Of a stretch of DNA of 64,000 nucleotides, positions 23,892 through 33,041 are shown one piece after another. Location of the stretch: contig NZ_AEUE01000003.1 in assembly GCF_000186705.1 (NCBI RefSeq), positions 1 to 64,000 of the forward strand, read 5' to 3'. Under the pieces are notes generated by a model. That model had not been told where the DNA came from. It was given only the letters and a program-made list of their open reading frames with translations, and ran no database searches. Within the stretch, counting starts at the first letter, position 1. Each line of letters begins with the position of its first letter. Source of the DNA: Citromicrobium sp. JLT1363 (GTDB lineage Bacteria > Pseudomonadota > Alphaproteobacteria > Sphingomonadales > Sphingomonadaceae). A program made the translations under genes and the position numbers.

Positions 23892-26446
23892 TCTGCCGAG
23901 GCGGCCGCGCTCCGGAGAGCGCCGGCCAGGTCCGACTTGTCGTAAGGCTTCTTCAGCATGGCCAGCGCGCCAAGCTCTTCGAACTTGATTTCCTTCGCGC
24001 TGTAGCCCGTCGCCAGGACGAAGGGTACGCCCCGCCGGGAGAGTTCGCGGGCAACGGGCTCGCTCGATTCCTCGCCCAGATTGAAGTCGAGCACCGCGAA
24101 TTCCGGACTGTCGTTCTCGATCGCTCTGAGGGCCTGCGTCACGCTGCCGCTGACGAGCACTTCCTCGACGCCCAGTTCGCGCAGCATCTCTTCGATATCC
24201 AGCGCGATGATCATGTTGTCTTCGATCAGCAGGACGCGCCGGGGGAGCTCGCCGGCACCCTCGGCATTCTCGGGTGTACCGTGGTCTACGTGGCTGACCA
24301 TCTCGTGTTCCTCCTCAGCTTCCGTCAGGAAGCGGGCGGGCACGACAAATCGTGCGCGCAGACCGCTGACGGCAAATTCGACGTCGGCTTCGCCCTGCAA
24401 CTCGTGCGGGATCGACTGTTCGATGATGGTGGTGCCGAAACCACGCCTTTCGGGCGCTCTCACCGGCGGGCCGCCCCGCTCCTTCCAGTGCAATTCGAGA
24501 TCGCCGTTATCCAGCCGGTTGAGCCGGATGAGCAGGTCGCCCGAGTGATCCGAAAGGCTGCCGTACTTGGCCGAGTTGGTAATCATCTCGTGCAGCACCA
24601 GTGCCAGCACCGTATAGGCCTGGGGCGCAATGAGCACGTCGCTGCCCTCGACCGCGAGGCGCGAGGTCTTGGAGCCGAGATAGGCATCGGCCTCGTCCGC
24701 GATCAGTTTCTTGAGCGAGGTGGGGCCCCAGTTATCCTTCGTCAGGTTGTCGTGCGCGGCGGCGAGCGCGCCGATGCGTCCGCCAATCAGCTTGGTCAGC
24801 GTCACCGCGTCGCCCGCCTCGTGGCGGGACTGGTTCACCAGCCCGCGGATCAGGTTGAGGATGTTGCGCACCCGGTGGTTGAGTTCCGCAATCAGCAGGT
24901 CCTGCTGTTCGCTGGCCCGCTTGCGTTCCTGGGCGGCGGCATCGGTCAGCCGCAGGATCACCTCGATCAACGTGATCCGCAGGGTCTCGGCAAGGTCGAG
25001 TTCGGGCTGCGTCCAGTCCGCGCTGCGTCCCTCCACCGTCTGTTGCCAGGCGGCGAAGCTCTTGCGCGGGGAAATGCGCCCACCTTCGCCTTCGGTCGGC
25101 TTATCGGGATTTCCGGCCCAGGTGATGACCTGCTTGAGTTCCCGCCGCCACAGCACGAAGTAGTCGCGCGGCGATCGCGAAACCGGGATGATGAGCGCGC
25201 CCGCGGCGCGCTGTACGAAGCCGTGCGCCGCGTCGAACTCGCGCGCCAGTTCGGACGTGGCGAGAATGCGGCCCGCCGGCCCTGCTTGCAGCCCGGGAAG
25301 AATTGCGCGAAACTCGTCCTCGCTCGGCGCATGGCCGCTGGCGACATACTCGCCGTCGATGAAAATGCTCGCGCCGTCATGCGGGATGCTGTCGCCGATT
25401 GTCGCGCCGACCTGGGTCAGCGTGTCGCGCAGCGATGCGCCCCCTGCCAGCCGCGTCATCAGCCGTTCGTGCAGGTTCTGGCCCAACGCCCGGCGTGCGG
25501 TGCCCTGATCGTGCAGCGCCTTGTCCAGCGTAAGCGAGAACATCTGCGAAAAGACTTCCGCCGCCGTCCGGTTCGAGAACGGCAGGACACGCGGGCGATA
25601 GTGGTGGCAGGCGAACAGGCCCCACAGGCGGCCGCGCACGATGATCGAGATCGAAAGCGAGGCACGCACGCCCATGTTGCGCAGATATTCCAAGTGGATC
25701 GGGGAGACCGATCGCAGGGTCGAAAGGCTGAGATCGATCGGCTCGCCACCGAATTGCCTGCCTGGCACGATCGGCACCGGACTATCATTCACATTGCTGA
25801 TGATCCGGAGCCGGTTGCGCAGGTACAGCTCGCGCGCCTGGCTGGGAATGTCGCTCTTCGGGTAGCGCAGGCCGGCATAGCTGTCGATCTCGCGCTCGCG
25901 GGCTTCCGCGATCACCTCACCCGAGCCGTCCGGATGGAACTGGTAGACCATCACCCGGTCGAATTCGAGCAGCGCCTTCAGCCTGCGCGCGGCGGCCTCG
26001 CACAGCTTGCCCACATCCTCGATCGCGTCGAGGCCCTTCATCATGGGGCGGATCGAGGCGACATGATTGGCGAAGCCGGCCGGATCGTGGCGTTCGAATT
26101 CCAGCACCAGCTGTCCGCCGCTGCGGTGGACGGAACAATCGAAACGCTCGCCCGCGCTCGCGTGGAGCGACAGCGCGAACACCCTTTCGGTATCGTCCGG
26201 CTCGACCAAGCCCTCGGCGGCGTTCTGCAGGGCGGACAGGGCTTCGCGCGGAAGCAGATCGTCCAGCAGCGCACCCTGCACAATCCCCTGGATGTTCAGG
26301 AATTCTGGGGCGTTCTGCGAAAAATGCGCGATGAAATTGTCGCTCGAGACGACCAGCATCGCGCCGAAGGGCTGGACATGGCCCAGCTGGTGGATCGGTT
26401 CGCGGTCGCAGCTTGTCAGATCGACCTGGTGTTCGGTGGCACTCAT
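23888..26446 (-). CDS. bphP: Bacteriophytochrome hybrid histidine kinase (PAS-GAF-PHY-HWE kinase-REC)
   Basis: 852 residues. Domains in order: PAS_2 (about 15-120) with bilin-binding Cys13 in TSCDREPIHQLGHVQPFGAM; GAF (about 140-310) with the phytochrome signature KSDIPSQARELYLRN and ACHHYRPR; PHY (about 325-500) with the tongue motif SPRKSFAAWQQ; a kinase with ELNHRVRNILNLIRGL and the HWE-family signatures HEMITNSAKYG and LHWKERGGPP; and a C-terminal receiver (VLLIEDNMIIALD, FAVLDFNLGEE, MLKKPYD). It senses red/far-red light through biliverdin. It overlaps the heme oxygenase gene by 4 nt, which makes the pigment. The downstream target is not visible here. Confidence 0.94.
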   Translation of the reverse strand: MSATEHQVDLTSCDREPIHQLGHVQPFGAMLVVSSDNFIAHFSQNAPEFLNIQGIVQGALLDDLLPREALSALQNAAEGLVEPDDTERVFALSLHASAGERFDCSVHRSGGQLVLEFERHDPAGFANHVASIRPMMKGLDAIEDVGKLCEAAARRLKALLEFDRVMVYQFHPDGSGEVIAEAREREIDSYAGLRYPKSDIPSQARELYLRNRLRIISNVNDSPVPIVPGRQFGGEPIDLSLSTLRSVSPIHLEYLRNMGVRASLSISIIVRGRLWGLFACHHYRPRVLPFSNRTAAEVFSQMFSLTLDKALHDQGTARRALGQNLHERLMTRLAGGASLRDTLTQVGATIGDSIPHDGASIFIDGEYVASGHAPSEDEFRAILPGLQAGPAGRILATSELAREFDAAHGFVQRAAGALIIPVSRSPRDYFVLWRRELKQVITWAGNPDKPTEGEGGRISPRKSFAAWQQTVEGRSADWTQPELDLAETLRITLIEVILRLTDAAAQERKRASEQQDLLIAELNHRVRNILNLIRGLVNQSRHEAGDAVTLTKLIGGRIGALAAAHDNLTKDNWGPTSLKKLIADEADAYLGSKTSRLAVEGSDVLIAPQAYTVLALVLHEMITNSAKYGSLSDHSGDLLIRLNRLDNGDLELHWKERGGPPVRAPERRGFGTTIIEQSIPHELQGEADVEFAVSGLRARFVVPARFLTEAEEEHEMVSHVDHGTPENAEGAGELPRRVLLIEDNMIIALDIEEMLRELGVEEVLVSGSVTQALRAIENDSPEFAVLDFNLGEESSEPVARELSRRGVPFVLATGYSAKEIKFEELGALAMLKKPYDKSDLAGALRSAAASAD

Positions 26447-27006
26447 GCGTGGGCGACTGCCACTTGCCGGTCGGCCTCGGCCTGAAAATGGCCGAAGACG
26501 GCGGATGCCGTCCGTTCGGCACCCGGGTTGATGTCCGTCGTGGCGAGCAGCGGTCGCAGTGCCTTGAAGTAGGCAGGCATGGCGGTGTCGCGCAGGAACG
26601 CCATCGGCCAGCCGGCCGGTGCCCGGGCGGAAAGATCGCGTTCCATCATGGTGTTGCCGAGCGATGAACCTGCCAGCACCCAGGCCGCGCCAAGCCACGC
26701 GACAGGGCCTTCGTCGTCGAAGGCGAAAGGTGCATGCGCCTCGCCGCTTTCATGGCCCAGGGCAGACAGGTCGCTTTCCAGCAGCGCGTCTTGCGAAGGA
26801 GGTAGCCACTCGGGAGGACAGACCGAAGCAAGCCATTGCTCGACCCCGCGTCGCGCCTGCAGCTGCACGCGCAGGAAACAGGCGTATTCGCCCCGGTCGG
26901 CAAGGTCGAGCCGTCCGAGTGCTTCGTCGAGCGATTGGTGATCGTCTTGTGTGGCCGCGCGCAATCTCGCGCGCAGCGCGGGTGCATCAATGCACCTGGC
27001 CAACAT
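26443..27006 (-). CDS. bphO: Biliverdin-producing heme oxygenase (BphO)
   Basis: 187 residues. The proximal His is His23 in LRAATQDDHQSLDEALGRL. The distal-helix region reads WVLAGSSLGNTMMERDL, and the protein has the all-helical layout of bacterial heme oxygenases. It opens heme to biliverdin, the chromophore of the phytochrome encoded by the next gene (ATGA overlap). The start at 27006 sits behind AAGAGGGA and is preferred over the longer open frame beginning at 27054. The reading is supported by the conserved bphO-bphP pairing. Confidence 0.93.
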   Translation of the reverse strand: MLARCIDAPALRARLRAATQDDHQSLDEALGRLDLADRGEYACFLRVQLQARRGVEQWLASVCPPEWLPPSQDALLESDLSALGHESGEAHAPFAFDDEGPVAWLGAAWVLAGSSLGNTMMERDLSARAPAGWPMAFLRDTAMPAYFKALRPLLATTDINPGAERTASAVFGHFQAEADRQVAVAHA

Positions 27007-27137
27007 TCGCGCGTTCCCTCTTAAAATTCTGAAACCTGTATTCCGCGCCACCATCGCGGAAAGCGTAAGCTAGATTTACCACCAGAGTTACGCAAGGTTC
27101 CCGCGTAAACCTTTATCAAGTCTGGCCTTTAAAAAGT

Positions 27138-27452
27138 TCAGTTTTTTCTGGATGGCCCGCTCAGCAGTTTGGCGCCCTTTTCCGACACTGCGCTGGCGAT
27201 GAGCGGTTTGAAGAAAGACAGCATCGCTGGAAGATCGAGATCCACGATCACCTGCCGCTCTTCGATCGTGATCGTGGTTCGCACGGTCTGGCCCATCGCA
27301 GCCACGGTCAGCTTCATGCAGTCTTCAGTGGGCCATTCGGTGGTCATGTCCGTCACGCCGCCGGGCATGTGGGCAGGCAGTTCGTGCATGCGTTCGCGCA
27401 GGCGGCGGCGCACCTCCTCCTTCGGCAGATCGTGGGGGATGGGGACGCGCAT
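27138..27452 (-). CDS. Polyhydroxyalkanoic acid system family protein (PHA granule region)
   Basis: 104 residues beginning MRVPIPHDLPKEEVRRRLRE. It has a short fold rich in charged residues: VTDMTTEWPTEDCMKLTVAA and TITIEERQVIVDLDLPAMLS, ending in FFKPLIASAVSEKGAKLL. This matches the small PHA_gran_rgn family often found in PHA-producing proteobacteria, with an unknown biochemical role. It follows the XpaC-like gene with 1-nt overlap, so it belongs to the same minus-strand unit. Family assignment is from motif memory. Confidence 0.7.
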   Translation of the reverse strand: MRVPIPHDLPKEEVRRRLRERMHELPAHMPGGVTDMTTEWPTEDCMKLTVAAMGQTVRTTITIEERQVIVDLDLPAMLSFFKPLIASAVSEKGAKLLSGPSRKN

Positions 27453-28231
27453 CAGGAACCTGCCTGCTCTTGCGGCGCGCCGGCATCGTCCGCCGGACCA
27501 GAGCCCGCACCTTCGCCATAGCGGTAGCCGAGATAGCGGTGTTGCACGGCAAGATCGTCCAGCGCGCCATCTGCGATCTTGCGGTTGATCGCGTCGATCT
27601 CGCCGCTGATCTTGCCCAGGCCTTCGACCAGGCGCTGGTCCGCAGTCGCCCCGACATGTTCTTCACGCCTCATCGCGGGTGGGACGCGCGTATAGGACTG
27701 GACCATTTCGGGCAGCGTCTCGCCCACCAGTTCCCGAATATCGCGGATCGCATCATGGCCCGCGGGCGCGGTTTCGAGCTGCTGGCCGAGAATGTCGAGC
27801 TTCACGCCAAGGTCGTCCACCAGCTGTACCGCCGGGGCGGGCAGGGCGGGGCGCTGCTGTTCCAGCCACAATTCGGTCCGCGCGACCATCTGGCGCGGAG
27901 TGCCCTTGTTGAGGTCGCCGGCCTGCGGGACCGAGAGCCTGGGGAAATTGGCGAACAGAATCGCCGCGCCAAGCGCTGCGAAAAAGGCGACCACCAGCCC
28001 CCAGAAGCCGATCCCGCCAAGCACCGCCCCGGCAATCGCCATGGCGATCAGGATGGCGAGGACGGCGCCTGCGAACATTCCGCCACGCTTGGCCCACAGC
28101 TTCAGCTTCGCTTGGGCGGAGCCCTTGCCGATGGAGCGGACCATGCGATGGCGGCCGCCGTTGCGATTATCGTCTCGCAGGCGGCGGCCTTCGGAAATCA
28201 GGCGGTCGCTGTCTCGGGTAAGGTCATTCAT
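27452..28231 (-). CDS. XpaC-like membrane-anchored protein, partner of TelA
   Basis: 259 residues. The N-terminal 50 residues are basic and soluble, then two membrane segments follow (GGMFAGAVLAILIAMAIAGA, WGLVVAFFAALGAAILFANF at about 50-95), then a helical domain of about 150 residues (RTELWLEQQRPALPAPAVQL, LVDDLGVKLDILGQQLETAP). This is the layout of the 5-bromo-4-chloroindolyl phosphate hydrolysis family (XpaC), which is regularly encoded next to TelA. It lies 10 nt downstream of telA here. Function is unclear in all members. Confidence 0.65.
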   Translation of the reverse strand: MNDLTRDSDRLISEGRRLRDDNRNGGRHRMVRSIGKGSAQAKLKLWAKRGGMFAGAVLAILIAMAIAGAVLGGIGFWGLVVAFFAALGAAILFANFPRLSVPQAGDLNKGTPRQMVARTELWLEQQRPALPAPAVQLVDDLGVKLDILGQQLETAPAGHDAIRDIRELVGETLPEMVQSYTRVPPAMRREEHVGATADQRLVEGLGKISGEIDAINRKIADGALDDLAVQHRYLGYRYGEGAGSGPADDAGAPQEQAGS

Positions 28232-28241
28232 CGCGCGGCCC

Positions 28242-29441
28242 TTACCCCTCCAGTTTCAGGAGCGATTCTTCGGAGGCGTCGAGCTGCGCCTGGGCTTGTG
28301 CCTGGCTTTCCGCGCGGGCGATGTATTCCTTCGATTTTTCGACCTCGCCGGAAAGCGTGTCGACCGTCTGCTTCATGGTGTCGAGCGCCTTGAGCTTGAA
28401 GGTGTCGACCTCGTCCATGGTCGCGTAGATGTTCTGGAAGGCGTTCTGCAGCGTCTGCATCGGGATCGTGCTGGCGGCGGCCTGTTCGTGAATCTTGCCG
28501 GTCTGTTCGCGCAGCAGCTTGCCGGTGGAATCGATGATGCCCGCCGTCGTGTCGTTCAGCGCAGTAATCTGCTTGAGGACGAGGCGTTGGTTGGTCATCG
28601 CCTCGGCCACGGTAACGGCGGTGCGCAGCGCGGAAACGGTGGTGGTGCTGGCGCGGTCCACGCCCTTCACCAGTTCGACATTGTTCTTCTTCACCAGATC
28701 GAGCGCGAGGTAGCCCTGCACGCTGACCGCCATCTGGGTGAGCAGGTCCTGCGTGCGCTGGCGGACATAGAACAGCGCGGTCTCGCGGATCGCCTTGGCT
28801 TTCTCCGGGTCGGTCGCGTCGAGTTCGTTGGCCTTTTCTTCCAGCTTCGCGTCGAGCGTCTTGGAGATGTGGATCATCTGTTCGAGGCTTCCCATCGCCT
28901 CCCACAGCTTCTGCCGCTCGACATCGATCGCAGCATTGTCCTTCTGCAATTCGGTACGGCCCGAATGCAGCTTGTCGAGGATCGACTGGATGTGGCCCTG
29001 CGCGCTCTGGTAGCTGCGGAAATAGCTCTTCAGGCTGTTGCGGAAGGGCAGCTTGGAAAGGATGCCGCTCTTCCCGCGCTTCGCCGGGTCCAGTTCCTCC
29101 ACCGTGCTGCGCAGTTCGGCAAGGTTCGCGCCCACGCCCTGGTCGCGGTCCATCGCGCGGATCGGGCGGTCCAGGAAGCGGTTGGACATGCTGGACGCCG
29201 CCGCGATTTCCTTGCGGCCCATGTTGGAAATCTCATCGACCCGCTTGTTGAAGGCCGGCGACTGCGTGTCGTGCGCCAGCAGATCGGCGACGAAGCTGTC
29301 GACCTTCTGGTCCAGTTCGCTCTTCTTGCTGTCGTCGACCGGCACGAGGCCGACCGCCTTCTCGACATCCACAGCCGGGATCGGCTCGGGCGGAGTGAGA
29401 TTGAGTTCGGTCGCGGTGGCGGTTTCGTTCTGCGTGGCCAT
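28242..29441 (-). CDS. TelA/KlaA-like toxic anion resistance protein
   Basis: 399 residues, predicted helical and coiled-coil across most of its length. Motifs include IPAVDVEKAVGLVPVDDSKK, FNKRVDEISNMGRKEIAAAS and RFLDRPIRAMDRDQGVG with FFRSYQSAQGHIQSILDKLH. These match TelA, which was linked to tellurite resistance in plasmids but is probably a membrane-stress protein in chromosomes. The XpaC-like gene follows directly, the usual pair. Divergent from the DUF389 gene at 29542, with 100 nt between. Confidence 0.9.
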   Translation of the reverse strand: MATQNETATATELNLTPPEPIPAVDVEKAVGLVPVDDSKKSELDQKVDSFVADLLAHDTQSPAFNKRVDEISNMGRKEIAAASSMSNRFLDRPIRAMDRDQGVGANLAELRSTVEELDPAKRGKSGILSKLPFRNSLKSYFRSYQSAQGHIQSILDKLHSGRTELQKDNAAIDVERQKLWEAMGSLEQMIHISKTLDAKLEEKANELDATDPEKAKAIRETALFYVRQRTQDLLTQMAVSVQGYLALDLVKKNNVELVKGVDRASTTTVSALRTAVTVAEAMTNQRLVLKQITALNDTTAGIIDSTGKLLREQTGKIHEQAAASTIPMQTLQNAFQNIYATMDEVDTFKLKALDTMKQTVDTLSGEVEKSKEYIARAESQAQAQAQLDASEESLLKLEG

Positions 29442-29541
29442 TCTGGGCGGATGTCCTCTTTTCCGGCGCTTACTGTATTAGTTGCGCAAGACACGTGTTT
29501 CAAGCTTTGGCAGCTACCACTTTCCGCGATAACAGGCAGAC

Positions 29542-31092
29542 ATGCAAACTTCATCGCAGGCGCCTGCCGATCCGGGCGCCGAGGATTCTACGAACCGCCG
29601 TCGTATCGGGATCGACTACGTCGTCACCGCCTTCACCCGCTGGTGGACCATCGAGGTCGGCGGGACGGTCGATCAGGCAGCCGTGATCGAGAAACGGCGC
29701 GCAGAATGCGAATTGAGCGCGCGGTACCTGCTGATGACCTGCATGTCGGCCGGGATCGCCATCCTCGGCATGTTGCTGTCATCGCCTGCCGTCGTCATCG
29801 GCGCGATGCTGCTCTCGCCACTGATGGACCCGATCATGGGTGTCGGTTTCGCGCTGGCGATCGGGGATTCGAAATGGTTGAAGCGGGCGACGCGCTCGCT
29901 TGCGCTGGGTGTCGGCCTGGCCATCCTGTTCTGCGCCGCAATCGTGGTTTTCTCGCCCATCCAGACGGTGACGCCCGAAATCGCCTCGCGCACACAGCCC
30001 AATCTGTTCGACCTGATGGTGGCGATCTTCTCCGCGGTCGCGGGCGGGTATGCCGTGATCCGCGGGCGCGAGGGCACGATCGTGGGCGTTGCCATCGCAA
30101 CCGCGTTGATGCCCCCGCTGGCCGCCGTGGGCTATGGCCTGGCCACGCTCAACTCCACGGTCTTCTCGGGCGCGCTCCTGCTGTTCGTCACCAACCTGAC
30201 CGCCATCGCGCTCACCGCCACGGCGATGGCGCGCGGCTATGGCTTCAGCACCAGCCTGTCGGAAAAGCAGAGCCAGCTGCAGGCCTTCCTGATCTTCGGC
30301 GCGTTTGTTGCGCTGGCGGTGCCGCTGGGCCTGTCGCTCTACCGGATCGGGTGGGAAGCGAACACGACGCGTCAGATCAACACCATCGTGGTGGAAACCT
30401 TCGGCGGGCGGGCGCGCGTCTCCGATATCGTGCCCGACTACAGCAGCAAGCCGATCCGCGTCAGCGCTACCGTCCTTACCCCGCAGATCCTTGCCGATGC
30501 GGAGCGTCTGGCGGGTTCCGCGATGGCCGAGCGTCTGGGGCAGCCCGTCGATGTGTCGCTCACCCAATTGCGGGTCGGCACCAGTGCGCAGGCGGCCGAG
30601 GAGGCGGAACTCGCCAACGCCCGGGCGCAGGAAGCCCAGGCGGCCCAGCAGGCGCAATCGATTGCGGAGCGCCTGTCGATGCTGGCGGGTGTGCCGGAGG
30701 ACGACGTGACCATCGACCGGCAGCGCAGGCGCGCGCTGGTAACGGCGCGACCGCTCGACGGGGCGAGCCTTGCGGCCTACCGCGAACTCGAAGGGCGGAT
30801 CGACGCGACCGAGCCCGAATGGGATATCCGCATCGTCCCGCCGTTGCGCGCGCTTCCCGCGATTCCGCTCGACGAAGAGGGCGCGCCGACTGCCGAGGGG
30901 CGCCGCGCAATCGGCGTGGCCATATGGGCGCAGCGCCGAATCGCTATCCCGCTGCAGATTGCAGGAACGCAGGAGCAGACCCAGGCCGTGCGCGAAGCCT
31001 TTGCGGAAGCCGGGATCGACTTCGTGCAGGAGGAATCGGGCAACGGTCCGTCCGATGCCGTGGCACTGGCGTGGAGCGTGCCGGAGGGCTGA
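29542..31092 (+). CDS. DUF389 family membrane protein
   Basis: 516 residues. The N-terminal half has about five to six membrane segments with the family core MSAGIAILGMLLSSPAVVIG, GAMLLSPLMDPIMGVGFALA, AVAGGYAVIRGREGTIVGVA and ATALMPPLAAVGYGLATLNS. The C-terminal half is a soluble region with a helical coil (AEEAELANARAQEAQAAQQA). A BON- or OmpA-like pattern is suggested by IAERLSMLAGVPEDDVTIDR but is not certain. DUF389/TIGR00341 proteins have no proven function. Divergent from telA. Confidence 0.85.
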   Translation: MQTSSQAPADPGAEDSTNRRRIGIDYVVTAFTRWWTIEVGGTVDQAAVIEKRRAECELSARYLLMTCMSAGIAILGMLLSSPAVVIGAMLLSPLMDPIMGVGFALAIGDSKWLKRATRSLALGVGLAILFCAAIVVFSPIQTVTPEIASRTQPNLFDLMVAIFSAVAGGYAVIRGREGTIVGVAIATALMPPLAAVGYGLATLNSTVFSGALLLFVTNLTAIALTATAMARGYGFSTSLSEKQSQLQAFLIFGAFVALAVPLGLSLYRIGWEANTTRQINTIVVETFGGRARVSDIVPDYSSKPIRVSATVLTPQILADAERLAGSAMAERLGQPVDVSLTQLRVGTSAQAAEEAELANARAQEAQAAQQAQSIAERLSMLAGVPEDDVTIDRQRRRALVTARPLDGASLAAYRELEGRIDATEPEWDIRIVPPLRALPAIPLDEEGAPTAEGRRAIGVAIWAQRRIAIPLQIAGTQEQTQAVREAFAEAGIDFVQEESGNGPSDAVALAWSVPEG

Positions 31093-31123
31093 GACCCGCC
31101 CGGGACGCCGATCTACCCGGTGA

Positions 31124-32875
31124 TCACGCCGCCAGCTTGTAGGGCTGAATCTCGCCGGAGAGGTAGAGGCGCTTGGCCTTCGCGCGGCTGAGCTTGCCGG
31201 AGGATGTGCGCGGCAGCGTGCGCGGGGGCACCAGTTCGACCACGCAATTCATGCCCGTGACCGACTGGACCTTCTCGCGAATCCGCTCGCGCAGGACGCG
31301 CCGCTCTTCCGGGTCCGAAACGCGGCAATGGACCAGCACTGCAGGCGCTTCCTCGCCATCGCCGTTTTCCACTGCGAAGGCGGCAATGTCGCCATGGTTG
31401 AAGCCGGGCAGCTGTTCCACGGCCCACTCGATATCCTGCGGCCAGTGGTTCTTGCCGTTGATGATGATCATGTCCTTCGCGCGGCCGACGATGAACAGGT
31501 AGCCATTGGCCATGTAGCCCATGTCGCCCGTGTCGAGCCAGGCACCCCCGCCATCGGTGCTGGGCAAGAGGCAGTCGTGGGTCGCTTCCTCGTTGCGGAA
31601 GTAGGAATGCATGATGCTGGGGCCGCGACACCAGACCTTGCCGATCTGGTGATCGGCCTTGATCTCGTCGTTCTCGCCCCGGATTTCGACTTCCATGTCG
31701 GGCAGGGGCTTCCCGCAATTGACGATCGCGCGATAGCGGGCAGGGCGGTTGAGGTTGGGGCGCGCGCCGGAAAGCCGCTCTTCCTCCACCAGTTCAACCC
31801 TGATGCCTTCGCCCGGCGGCATCACGGTGACCGCCAGCGTCGCCTCGGCAAGGCCGTAGCTGGGCGTGAAGGCGGATGCCTTGAAGCCTGCATCGGCAAA
31901 GGCATTGACGAAGTTCTGCATCACGTCGGGCCGGATCATGTCCGCCCCGTTGCCCGCCGTGCGCCAGCGCGACAGGTCGAACCGGTCGGCCACGCTTGAC
32001 TGGCTGGATATGCGCCGCGCGCAGATATCGTATCCGAAGGTCGGCGAGTAGGAGAGCGTGTTGCCCTTGTTGCGGCTGATCAGGTCGAGCCAGGCGAGCG
32101 GCCTGCGCGCGAAATGTTCGGTCTTGAGGTAATCGACCGAAACCTGGTTGGCGATCAGGCTGAGGAAGCAGCCGACCAGCCCCATGTCGTGATACCACGG
32201 CAGCCAGCTTACACAGCGGTCGTTGGTGCCCAGGTCCATCGCGCTCGAATGACCGTACAGGTTGTGCAGCAGCGCCTTGTGCGTCACCGCCACCCCGGTT
32301 GGGAAGCGGGTCGAGCCGCTGGAATATTGCAGATAGCAGATATCTTCGGGCGATGCCTCGGGCAGGTCGGCCTCGGGCGCTTCGCGGGTTGCGAATTCCG
32401 CCCAGTCAATCGCGGTGCAATCGATCCGCTGCGCGGCAGCGCGCGTCATCTCGGCGATTTCGGGCGGGAACAGCAGGATCGCGGGGTCCGCGCTTTCCAG
32501 CTGGACCACCAGCTGGTCGATATAGCTTTCCTTCCCGCCGAAGGTGGTCGGCAGCGGCAGCGGCACGGGCCAGGCCCCGGCATAGATGCAGGCGCAGAAC
32601 AGCGCTGCGAATTCCGGGCTGGTATCCGCGATCAGCGCCACACGGTCCTTCGGTCCGATGCCGGCGGCGACGAGTCGGCGGGCCATCGCCAGCGCGTCCT
32701 CTCGCATCTCGCGATAGGGATAGGCGCGCTCCAGCGTGCCGCGCATGTCGTGGAAGTTGAGGCCCTTCTCCGAAAGCGCAGCGTAGTCGATGGCTTCGTT
32801 GAAGGTGGCAAAATCGGCCCGGCGTCGCGGCAGTGCGCAATCATTGGGCGTCGGAAGAATCTGGCTGTCGTGCAT
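31124..32875 (-). CDS. Fatty acyl-AMP ligase (FadD32-like)
   Basis: 583 residues of the ANL superfamily. It has the adenylation core DICYLQYSSGSTRFPTGVAV, the FAAL pattern DRCVSWLPWYHDMGLVG, the Pro-loop region PSYGLAEATLAVTVMPPGEG and WLDTGDMGYMANGYLFIVGR with a C-terminal KNHWPQDIEWAVEQ. FAALs make acyl-adenylates and, unlike acyl-CoA ligases, hand them to carrier proteins. No polyketide synthase or acyl carrier gene lies beside it, so its acceptor is unknown. It is convergent with the DUF389 gene and divergent from recX. Confidence 0.9.
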   Translation of the reverse strand: MHDSQILPTPNDCALPRRRADFATFNEAIDYAALSEKGLNFHDMRGTLERAYPYREMREDALAMARRLVAAGIGPKDRVALIADTSPEFAALFCACIYAGAWPVPLPLPTTFGGKESYIDQLVVQLESADPAILLFPPEIAEMTRAAAQRIDCTAIDWAEFATREAPEADLPEASPEDICYLQYSSGSTRFPTGVAVTHKALLHNLYGHSSAMDLGTNDRCVSWLPWYHDMGLVGCFLSLIANQVSVDYLKTEHFARRPLAWLDLISRNKGNTLSYSPTFGYDICARRISSQSSVADRFDLSRWRTAGNGADMIRPDVMQNFVNAFADAGFKASAFTPSYGLAEATLAVTVMPPGEGIRVELVEEERLSGARPNLNRPARYRAIVNCGKPLPDMEVEIRGENDEIKADHQIGKVWCRGPSIMHSYFRNEEATHDCLLPSTDGGGAWLDTGDMGYMANGYLFIVGRAKDMIIINGKNHWPQDIEWAVEQLPGFNHGDIAAFAVENGDGEEAPAVLVHCRVSDPEERRVLRERIREKVQSVTGMNCVVELVPPRTLPRTSSGKLSRAKAKRLYLSGEIQPYKLAA

Positions 32876-33041
32876 AGGGGAGAGCGTAATCCTGTTAACC
32901 GCTTCTTGGCCGGCGTTCAGACCGTCGCCAGACGGAATCTGGCGGAGAACGTGGGCTTGGCGGGCGTTTTATCGATCACAATCGTCATTCCCGAAACGAG
33001 GGCGCTTCCAATCCTCAAGGAGTGTGGCATCATTATGACCC

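Noticed and set aside
23789-26485. Long plus-strand frame antisense to the bacteriophytochrome
   Set aside because: The phytochrome on the minus strand has clear domains and motifs; this frame has none.
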